From contig JAATFR010000019.1 in the NCBI GenBank assembly GCA_015655095.1, forward strand, positions 1 to 6,073: DNA of 6,073 nt, given 5' to 3'. Origin of the DNA: Hyphomicrobiales bacterium (lineage in GTDB: Bacteria > Pseudomonadota > Alphaproteobacteria > Parvibaculales > Parvibaculaceae). Made by a program: the position numbers and the translations under genes. The notes beneath the pieces were generated by a model. That model was not told where the DNA came from, searched no databases, and was given only the letters and a program-made list of their open reading frames with translations. This document shows positions 1 to 5,192 of this stretch, piece by piece; the first letter of the stretch is position 1, and each line of letters opens with the position of its first letter.

Positions 1-1
1 G

Positions 2-16
2 CTCCAGCCCCGATGA
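2..16 (+). CDS. C-terminal end of an upstream gene (partial)
   Basis: The frame starting at base 2 reads Leu-Gln-Pro-Arg and then TGA at 14-16. That stop overlaps the permease start codon as ATGA. The bases before the permease ATG contain no purine-rich ribosome binding site, which fits start by coupling to an upstream gene ending here. In PotABCD-type loci the gene just before a PotC-type permease is usually the partner PotB-type permease, so that is the likely identity. Only four codons are visible, so this is an inference from context and could be chance. Confidence 0.35.
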   Translation, partial: LQPR

Positions 17-783
17 AAAGCGAAACCTTCCTTTCCCATATTCTGACCTGGCTGGTCGCCGGCTTCCTGCTGTCGCCGCTGGTGCTGTGCGTGCTGTTCT
101 CCTTCACCAGCCGGCCGATCGCAGCCTTTCCGATTCCCGCCCTTACCCTCGACTGGTATGCAAGGCTTGCAGCACAGGACCAGTTCTGGCGCGCCGCGCT
201 GACGACCGCCAAGATCACCCTTGGCTGCGGCCTCTCGGCCACGACTGTGGGGCTGGCGACGGCGCTCGGCCTTGCCCGGCTGCCCCGGCGCATCGCCGTT
301 CTGCTGCTGCTCGTGCTCAGCCTGCCCCTGATGCTGCCGCCGCTGGTGCTCGGCCTTTCACTCCTCACCTATCTGAATTTCATCGGCATTTCGACCGGCG
401 TTTTCGCGACGACGCTTGCCCACCTCGTCTTTACACTGCCGTTCGTCACTGCCGTCATCTATGTCCGCGTGGTCACGCTCGATCCTTCCGCCATCGAGGA
501 GGCACGTGACCTCGGCGCCACGCAGACCCGCGCCTTTCTCACCATCACGCTGCCCCTCATCAGCACCTCCATCGTGGGCGGCCTGCTGATCGCCATGGCG
601 CTGTCGCTCGACGACTTCGTTATCGCCTTCTTCACCACCAGCAGCAACACGCTCTCGATTCTCATCTGGGGCATGATGCGCACCACCATCACGCCCGCCA
701 TCAATGCGCTGGGCACCGGCATCATCTTCATCACACTCGGCATCGCCGCCATCGCCCTCCAGATCACGCGCTACCGCGGCTGA
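13..783 (+). CDS. ABC transporter permease, PotC-like (spermidine/putrescine-type family)
   Basis: This is an inner-membrane permease subunit of a binding-protein-dependent ABC importer, 256 residues, about the usual length for PotC/YdcV-type permeases. Hydrophobic segments lie near residues 10-32, 65-88, 95-120, 128-152, 184-208 and 233-252, giving six membrane helices. The cytoplasmic EAA loop that docks on the ATPase is visible at about 162-181 (EEARDLGAT then LPL). It is followed by the family-typical ALSLDDFVIAFF (196-207). The start ATG probably overlaps the stop of the preceding gene. The next gene, a flavin monooxygenase, begins 36 bases downstream with no terminator between, so the two are probably co-transcribed. 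Family membership is clear. The substrate is not: this permease family also carries compounds other than polyamines, and neither the binding protein nor the ATPase is in the window. Confidence 0.9.
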   Translation: MKSETFLSHILTWLVAGFLLSPLVLCVLFSFTSRPIAAFPIPALTLDWYARLAAQDQFWRAALTTAKITLGCGLSATTVGLATALGLARLPRRIAVLLLLVLSLPLMLPPLVLGLSLLTYLNFIGISTGVFATTLAHLVFTLPFVTAVIYVRVVTLDPSAIEEARDLGATQTRAFLTITLPLISTSIVGGLLIAMALSLDDFVIAFFTTSSNTLSILIWGMMRTTITPAINALGTGIIFITLGIAAIALQITRYRG

Positions 784-806
784 CACCATGCCGCGACAAA
801 CGACCC

Positions 807-812
807 GAAAGG
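807..812 (+). promoter_or_regulatory. Ribosome binding site of the monooxygenase gene
   Basis: GAAAGG lies 7 bases before the ATG at 820. This supports 820 as the start over the out-of-frame ATG at 788. Confidence 0.6.
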
Positions 813-819
813 TAACGAC

Positions 820-2127
820 ATGACGAAGCAATTTCACCTTGGCTGGTTTCTTGGTTTTTCGGCCGATGAATGGAACGAACCCTTTTCCAACGGCGGTTCG
901 CCGTGGAACGGCGACTTCTATGTGGAAATGGCCAAGTCGCTGGAACGCGCCTGCTTCGACTTTATGATGGTCGAGGATACGCTGATGATCTCGGAAGCCT
1001 TCGGCCATTCGATGGAAACCTATCTGAAGCACGGGCTGATGGCGCCCAAGCACGATCCCGCTCCGCTTGCCGCGCTGATGACGGCAGCAACCCGGCATCT
1101 CGGCGTGGTCACCACCATGTCGACCATGGCCTATCCGCCCTTTATGCTGGCCCGGCTCTGCTCGACGCTCGATCACATTTCCAATGGCCGCACCGGCTGG
1201 AACATCGTGACCACCGGCGAGAATGCCTCGGCGCAGAATTTCGGCATGGATGAGCTGCCCTCTCGCGAAGTGCGCTACGAGATGGCGGACGAATATGTGG
1301 ACGTGGTCTGCAAGCTGTTCGACTCATGGGATGAGGACGCGGTGATCCTCGACCGGGAGAGGGGCTATTATGCCGACCACACCAAAGTTAGGACCATCGA
1401 CTTCGAGGGTAAATATTACAAGGTGCGCGGCCCGCTCAACACCGTGCGCTCACCGCAAGGCCGCCCCGCCTTCGTGCAGGCTGGTGGCTCGCCCCGTGGC
1501 CGCGCCTTCGCCGCAAAACATGCCGATGCGATCGTCGCTGTGGGCAATGGCCCCGCCGGCATGAAAAAATATCGCGAGGAAATACGGGCGCTGGCGGCGG
1601 AAGCAGGCCGCAATCCCGACGATGTGAAAATCTTCTTCTGCATCACGCCGACGCTGGGCGAAACCGACGAGGAAGCCCAGGCCCGGCATGCGCGGATGAT
1701 CAATTCCGACCGCTTCATCGAACAGAGCCTCGCTTTCATCGCGGGCGTGACCGACATCGATTTCTCGAAGTTCGATCTCGACAAGGAACTGCCACCCCTC
1801 ACCACCAATGGCGAGCAGGGCTCGCTCGACAAGTTCGCGCAATGGGGCAGCGGCAAGACCTTGCGCCAGCTCGTTATCGAGGCGTCAGGCGGCCTCGTCT
1901 CCTCGGTGGAACTGATCGGCACCCCCGATACGGTGGCGAAGAAAATGGGCGAGGTCATGGAAGAGGTCGGCGGTGATGGTTTCCTGATCACCTCACCGTC
2001 GCTGCGGATGAGCCGCCGCTATATCACCGAAGTGACCGACGGGCTGGTGCCCGCGCTCCAGCGTCTGGGCCTCACCCGCACGGTCTACACAACCAACATG
2101 CTGCGCGAGACGATGAAAGAGTTCTGA
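820..2127 (+). CDS. LLM-class flavin-dependent monooxygenase, NtaA/SnaA/DszA (SoxA) type
   Basis: This 435-residue protein is a bacterial luciferase-like TIM-barrel monooxygenase of the subgroup that includes nitrilotriacetate monooxygenase component A, pristinamycin synthase SnaA and dibenzothiophene-sulfone monooxygenase DszA. Such enzymes use FMNH2, supplied by a separate reductase, and O2 to oxidise small organic substrates in the cytoplasm. Visible family signatures are DHISNGRTGWNIVTT (118-132), the RYEMADEYVDVV helix (152-163), the F-EGKYYKVRGPLN segment (195-207), and VQAGGSPRGRAFAAKHADAI (219-238), where the Ser/Arg loop is expected to bind the FMN phosphate. Length is normal for the family and no break is seen. 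The gene follows an ABC permease by 36 bases, as expected for an uptake-plus-oxidation operon. No flavin reductase is in the window. The natural substrate cannot be read from the sequence; organosulfur compounds, amines and chelators are all known for relatives. Confidence 0.92.
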   Translation: MTKQFHLGWFLGFSADEWNEPFSNGGSPWNGDFYVEMAKSLERACFDFMMVEDTLMISEAFGHSMETYLKHGLMAPKHDPAPLAALMTAATRHLGVVTTMSTMAYPPFMLARLCSTLDHISNGRTGWNIVTTGENASAQNFGMDELPSREVRYEMADEYVDVVCKLFDSWDEDAVILDRERGYYADHTKVRTIDFEGKYYKVRGPLNTVRSPQGRPAFVQAGGSPRGRAFAAKHADAIVAVGNGPAGMKKYREEIRALAAEAGRNPDDVKIFFCITPTLGETDEEAQARHARMINSDRFIEQSLAFIAGVTDIDFSKFDLDKELPPLTTNGEQGSLDKFAQWGSGKTLRQLVIEASGGLVSSVELIGTPDTVAKKMGEVMEEVGGDGFLITSPSLRMSRRYITEVTDGLVPALQRLGLTRTVYTTNMLRETMKEF

Positions 2128-2158
2128 GCCCGGTCTTTCGAGGGTCCACACGCCCCCC

Positions 2159-2196
2159 CTCGATCAGGCGCATCCGTCTCCCAGTACCTGATCGAG
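2159..2196. repeat. Inverted repeat, 10-bp arms
   Basis: CTCGATCAGG at 2159-2168 is perfectly repeated in inverted form as CCTGATCGAG at 2187-2196, with an 18-base loop. It starts 31 bases after the monooxygenase stop codon, is preceded by a C-rich run (2153-2159) and has no T-tract. It stands immediately before the terminator hairpin at 2200-2222. A 3'-end stabilising stem, or the first of two tandem terminator hairpins, is likely. A protein-binding palindrome cannot be excluded. Confidence 0.6.
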
Positions 2197-2199
2197 AGC

Positions 2200-2233
2200 C
2201 CGGTTCCACCCCCTGGAACCGGTCAATTTTATT
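2200..2233 (+). terminator. Rho-independent terminator after the monooxygenase gene
   Basis: A perfect 9-bp stem, CCGGTTCCA (2200-2208) and TGGAACCGG (2214-2222), closes a CCCCC loop. It is followed by the T-rich stretch TCAATTTTATTTC (2223-2235). The position, 72 bases past the monooxygenase stop codon and before an unrelated transcription unit, fits transcription termination. The T-tract is interrupted, so efficiency is uncertain. Confidence 0.75.
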
Positions 2234-2290
2234 TCTGCTCCCCATCACAAGACGCCCGAACCCCTCATCAGACGATGGCGCGCATTCAGC

Positions 2291-2319
2291 TTGTTCCCCT
2301 GAACAGTAGAAACTATGCT
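2291..2319 (+). promoter_or_regulatory. Candidate promoter of gmd-rmd
   Basis: TTGTTC (2291-2296) and TATGCT (2314-2319) are spaced by 17 bases and stand 36 bases before the gmd start codon. Read with one extra base on the left they give CTTGTT and CTATGC, close in form to the alpha-proteobacterial housekeeping pattern CTTGAC-N17-CTATAT. The site lies downstream of the preceding terminator, where a promoter is needed. A short inverted repeat, TGTTC-CCCT-GAACA (2292-2305), overlaps the -35 element and could be an operator. The match is imperfect and has not been tested. Confidence 0.4.
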
Positions 2320-2343
2320 CCGGCGGCAGCGAATGCCCGAGCA

Positions 2344-2349
2344 AGAGGG
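2344..2349 (+). promoter_or_regulatory. Ribosome binding site of gmd
   Basis: AGAGGG is followed by a 6-base A/T spacer (ATTTAA) before the ATG at 2356. It supports this start, which also places the GxxGxxG nucleotide-binding loop at residue 10 as usual for the family. Confidence 0.7.
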
Positions 2350-2355
2350 ATTTAA

Positions 2356-3342
2356 ATGACGGCCAAGACCGCAGTTATCACTGGCATCACAGGGCAGGAT
2401 GGCGCCTATCTGGCTGCTTTTCTGCTCAAAAAAGGCTACCGGGTAGTCGGCATTGTGCGTCGTTCGAGCCATTTCGGCGTCGCAACCCATCGGCTGGACT
2501 GGCTTGGCATCACCCGCCAGGTCGAACTGATCGACGGCGACCTGCTGGATCTCGGCGGCCTCTGCCGCACCCTGCGGGAGGTCAAGCCAGACGAAATCTA
2601 CAATCTGGCGGCCCAGTCCTTCGTCAAGACATCCTGGCAGCAGCCGACCCTGACCGGTCAGGTGACCGGGCTTGGCGCTGTCAACATTCTGGAGGCGACC
2701 CGCCTCGAAGTGCCGGATGCACACTTCTATCAGGCTTCGTCGTCGGAAATGTACGGCCTTATCCGCGAGCCGGTCCAAAGCGAAACCACGCCCTTCTACC
2801 CCCGCTCGCCCTATGCCGCCGCCAAGCTTTTTGCCCACTGGATGACAGTCAACTATCGCGAGAGCTATGGCATGTTCGCCTGCTCGGGCATCCTGTTCAA
2901 TCATGAGTCGCCCTTGCGCGGACTGGAATTCGTAACCCGCAAGGTCACTGACGCCGTGGCCCAGATCGCGCTTGGCCGGGCGGATGAACTCAGGATGGGC
3001 AATATGGAGGCGCAGCGCGACTGGGGCCATGCCCGCGACTATGTCGAGGCCATGTGGCTGATGCTTCAGCACGGCGAGGCGGACTACTATGTGGTCGCCA
3101 CGGGACGCACAAACAGCGTGCGCTACATGATCGATACGGCCTTTGCCCATGCCGGGCTCGATCCCGACAAATACATCAGGGTCGATCCGGCACTGCTGCG
3201 CCCGGCGGAGGTGGACATTCTGCTCGGCAATCCCGAAAAGGCGCGCAAGACCCTCGGCTGGCAGGCAACAACGAGCCTTGAAGACATGATCCGGGAAATG
3301 GTGGATGCCGATCTCGCCCGCTACAGGGCCCTGCCCCGGTGA
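2356..3342 (+). CDS. gmd: GDP-mannose 4,6-dehydratase
   Basis: This enzyme converts GDP-D-mannose to GDP-4-keto-6-deoxy-D-mannose, the branch-point intermediate for D-rhamnose, L-fucose, perosamine and related sugars, in the cytoplasm. It is a 328-residue extended short-chain dehydrogenase, complete and of normal length for the Pseudomonas-type short form. Motifs in order are the NADP-binding loop GITGQDG (10-16), RRSS (35-38), NLAAQSFVKTSW (83-94), QASSSEMYG (126-134), FYPRSPYAAAK with catalytic Tyr153 and Lys157, the GMD hallmark NHESPLRG (182-189), RDWGHARDYVEAMWLML (221-237), and LRPAEVDILLGNPEKA (281-296). The residue usually Thr in the catalytic A-S-T-S-E motif is Ser129 here. The gene has its own candidate promoter and ribosome binding site, and its stop codon overlaps the rmd start. 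Another GDP-hexose dehydratase is unlikely given the hallmark motifs. Confidence 0.95.
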   Translation: MTAKTAVITGITGQDGAYLAAFLLKKGYRVVGIVRRSSHFGVATHRLDWLGITRQVELIDGDLLDLGGLCRTLREVKPDEIYNLAAQSFVKTSWQQPTLTGQVTGLGAVNILEATRLEVPDAHFYQASSSEMYGLIREPVQSETTPFYPRSPYAAAKLFAHWMTVNYRESYGMFACSGILFNHESPLRGLEFVTRKVTDAVAQIALGRADELRMGNMEAQRDWGHARDYVEAMWLMLQHGEADYYVVATGRTNSVRYMIDTAFAHAGLDPDKYIRVDPALLRPAEVDILLGNPEKARKTLGWQATTSLEDMIREMVDADLARYRALPR

Positions 3343-4328
3343 CGGCTGACAAGGACAGATCGTCTTCGCGCATTCTGCTGACCGGCGCGCGCGGTTTTGC
3401 CGGGCAGCACCTGCTGGCGCGCCTGAAAAAAGATATGCCCGATGCCGACATTCTGCCGCTGGCCCGGTCACGCAAGCCGTCAGACCGCGATTCACTCGAT
3501 ATATGCGATGCCAATGCAGTTCATCATCTGATTGCCCGCTACCGGCCCACAGTCATCGTTCATCTGGCGGCTCTTTCGTCGGTCGGCGATTCACTGAAAG
3601 AGCCAGAAACAGTCTGGGACGTCAACTTCGACGGAACCCGGAATCTTGCGAGGGCGGCAAAGGCGCTGGACGCCCCGGTCCGGTTCATTTTCGCATCGAG
3701 CGGCGAGGTTTACGGGGAGAGTTTCAACCATGGTCCCTGCAACGAGACGACGTCTCTCGCGCCCCGCACGCCCTATGCGCGTTCGAAAGCCGCAGCCGAA
3801 TATTTCCTGCATGACATGGCGGACGAAAAACTCGAAGTGATCAGCCTGCGGCTGTTCAACCATACCGGGCCGAATCAGGACGAGCGCTTCGTTGTGCCCG
3901 CCTTCGCGGCTCAAATCGTCAATATCGAAACGGGCCGCCAGCCGAACCCGATCCGGGTCGGCAATCTGGAGGCGCAGCGGGATTTCACTGGCATAGAGGA
4001 TATTATCGACGCCTATCTGGCCGTGATCGCCAGCGGGGCCGATACGCCGGGCTTCACCGCCTATAATGTCGGCTCGGGAAAGCCCCGTTCGATCCAGTCG
4101 ATCCTGCAAAAACTGACAGCTCTAGCCCGTGTGCCGGTCAGCCATGAGCCCGATCCGGCGCGCATGCGCCCTTCCGAAATCCCCGTTGCGGAGGGATCGT
4201 TCAGCCGTTTCCAGACTCGCTACGGCTGGAAAGCCCACCGGAATTTCGACAGCACGCTGGAATCGGTTCTTGATTATTTCAGAAACAAGACCGGCCGGGA
4301 GGGTGCATCCTCCCGGCCGAAAAGCTGA
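3339..4328 (+). CDS. rmd: GDP-4-keto-6-deoxy-D-mannose reductase (GDP-D-rhamnose forming)
   Basis: This enzyme reduces the 4-keto group of the Gmd product with NAD(P)H to give GDP-D-rhamnose, the donor for D-rhamnose-containing surface polysaccharide. It is a 329-residue extended SDR protein with nucleotide-binding loop GARGFAG (16-22), HLAALSSVGDS (75-85), FASSGEVYGE (118-127), catalytic Tyr146 and Lys150 (YARSK), the Rmd-type FNHTGPNQ (173-180), VGNLEAQRDF (207-216), and the C-terminal DPARMRPSEIP (272-282). It starts with GTG at 3339, overlapping the gmd stop as GTGA. There is no strong ribosome binding site, so translational coupling is likely and would balance the two activities. The order gmd then rmd, and the motifs, favour Rmd over GDP-fucose synthase or a perosamine enzyme; a GDP-deoxytalose-forming reductase is the main alternative. 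The last codons (about residues 318-327) are built from the terminator stem, so the C-terminus is probably dispensable. Confidence 0.87.
   Translation: MTADKDRSSSRILLTGARGFAGQHLLARLKKDMPDADILPLARSRKPSDRDSLDICDANAVHHLIARYRPTVIVHLAALSSVGDSLKEPETVWDVNFDGTRNLARAAKALDAPVRFIFASSGEVYGESFNHGPCNETTSLAPRTPYARSKAAAEYFLHDMADEKLEVISLRLFNHTGPNQDERFVVPAFAAQIVNIETGRQPNPIRVGNLEAQRDFTGIEDIIDAYLAVIASGADTPGFTAYNVGSGKPRSIQSILQKLTALARVPVSHEPDPARMRPSEIPVAEGSFSRFQTRYGWKAHRNFDSTLESVLDYFRNKTGREGASSRPKS
4292..4319. terminator. GC-rich terminator hairpin inside the 3' end of rmd
   Basis: A perfect 11-bp stem, CGGCCGGGAGG (4292-4302) and CCTCCCGGCCG (4309-4319), closes the 6-base loop GTGCAT. It ends 7 bases before the rmd stop codon. 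On the + strand a T6 run follows only after 17 bases. On the - strand the stem is followed by GTCTTGTTTCTG, moderately T-rich. It most likely serves both convergent units. The stem is certain; its use as a terminator is inferred. Confidence 0.7.
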
Positions 4329-4342
4329 GCACCGGCTTTTTT
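4320..4342 (+). terminator. Second, A/T-flanked hairpin and T-run at the convergent junction
   Basis: AAAAGC (4320-4325) can pair with GCTTTT (4335-4340) around a 9-base loop containing the rmd stop codon, and T residues continue to 4342. GCCG (4316-4319) can instead pair with CGGC (4333-4336) directly before T6. Either fold would supply the T-tract that the strong upstream stem lacks on the + strand. The T-run also covers part of the stop codon of the opposing gene. Confidence 0.45.
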
Positions 4343-5192
4343 ACGCAGCTACCCGTTTCCAGATGTCCTGAACCATACTCTTCATCATAAGAGATTCCTC
4401 CCAGCGGTCGGAGAGTTCATATCCGTCCGGACCCGTCATCGCATATTCGGATGGCCCCAGCTCGCAGAGGAAATTAAGCGCCTTCTTTTCCGGGTTCTGC
4501 TTCAGCCACAGCGCAAAGCCCGTCTCCCACCAGTCGAGGAAGAGATCGACCCATTTCCGGTTGTGCGGAAAGGCCAGGGGCACCTGTATCTGCTGACGCG
4601 AGGCGACGCGCCCCTGAAAGGACTGGGCACGCGTGAGAATCCGGCGGATATATTCCTGCGTGGCCGGAGACGGCGGATATTCGATTTCCCGGCCGACAAG
4701 ATAATGGGAGAGATCTGCGCTCACCGTCATTTCAGGCACGGCATCGAGAAGTTGCAATGTCGCGAACAGATCATTGGTGATGCTGTTGCGATGGGTCTCG
4801 AACTGGACTTCCACACCTGCGTGGTCCGCCATCTCCATCCAGCGCCGCACCACAGGCACGGTCGCGTCCACCCCGAGCGGCATGACCTGTCCGATGATAT
4901 TGACGAACTTCGCGTCCAGCTCCTGCGCCAGATCAAGCACCGCAGGCAGATCATCAATCTTCTTCACGAAAGCTGTCAGCAGGCAGCCAAGCTTGTTCTG
5001 CGTGAACAGATCTCGGCACTTGCGCGCGCTCGCCATGTCGGTGACCCCCAGATCGATGCACATGCCATCGAATCCAGCCGCACCCACCATTTCAAAGCAC
5101 TGCTCGACCGGACGCTCCACGCCATCGGGCCGGCGCAGCAGCATCGACCAGAGCGCCTGATAAACGTCGAGCTTCACATCTTTATTTGTCAT
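4341..5192 (-). CDS. TIM-barrel protein, sugar phosphate isomerase/epimerase (xylose isomerase-like) superfamily
   Basis: This is a 283-residue soluble protein with the layout of the AP-endonuclease-2/xylose isomerase-like TIM barrel, whose members are usually metal-dependent isomerases, epimerases or lyases on sugars and related polyols. Candidate metal ligands are Glu132 (VQFETHRNS), Asp160 (VSADLSHYLVGRE) and Glu244 (FLCELGPSEYAMTG). Where relatives carry the His ligand (H-x-R-V type strand), this protein reads QGRV with Gln193. Other visible parts are GFDGMCIDLG (40-49), ANII-like strand KFVNIIGQV (95-103), YPPSPATQEYIRRIL (172-186) and ELSDRWEESL (259-268). Start ATG at 5192 is supported by a good ribosome binding site and overlaps the desaturase stop as ATGA, so it is translated as the second gene of that unit. 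Substrate and reaction are unknown. Confidence 0.82.
   Translation of the reverse strand: MTNKDVKLDVYQALWSMLLRRPDGVERPVEQCFEMVGAAGFDGMCIDLGVTDMASARKCRDLFTQNKLGCLLTAFVKKIDDLPAVLDLAQELDAKFVNIIGQVMPLGVDATVPVVRRWMEMADHAGVEVQFETHRNSITNDLFATLQLLDAVPEMTVSADLSHYLVGREIEYPPSPATQEYIRRILTRAQSFQGRVASRQQIQVPLAFPHNRKWVDLFLDWWETGFALWLKQNPEKKALNFLCELGPSEYAMTGPDGYELSDRWEESLMMKSMVQDIWKRVAA

Noticed and set aside
358..1176. - strand open frame of 272 codons across the permease/monooxygenase junction
   Set aside because: The composition is low-complexity (Gly/Asp/Arg/His-rich), there is no recognisable domain, and it lies opposite two well-supported genes.
1416..1991. - strand open frame of 191 codons inside the monooxygenase gene
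   Set aside because: It is Ser/Pro/Arg-rich without a domain and fully covered by a conserved enzyme on the other strand.
2292..2305. Possible LexA/SOS box (TGTTC-N4-GAACA)
   Set aside because: The alpha-proteobacterial LexA site is a GTTC-N7-GTTC direct repeat and the arms here are inverted and short. It is kept only as a generic operator candidate.
2128..2355. Possible insertion scar, attachment site or small RNA gene in the gap before gmd
   Set aside because: Apart from the two hairpins, the promoter candidate and the ribosome binding site, I see no tRNA fragment, target duplication or transposon end.
2245..3495. Long - strand open frame of 416 codons opposite gmd and the start of rmd
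   Set aside because: It is a shadow of gmd codons in GC-rich DNA. The product resembles no protein family and is rich in Arg, Gly and His, while the + strand reads as a clear Gmd.
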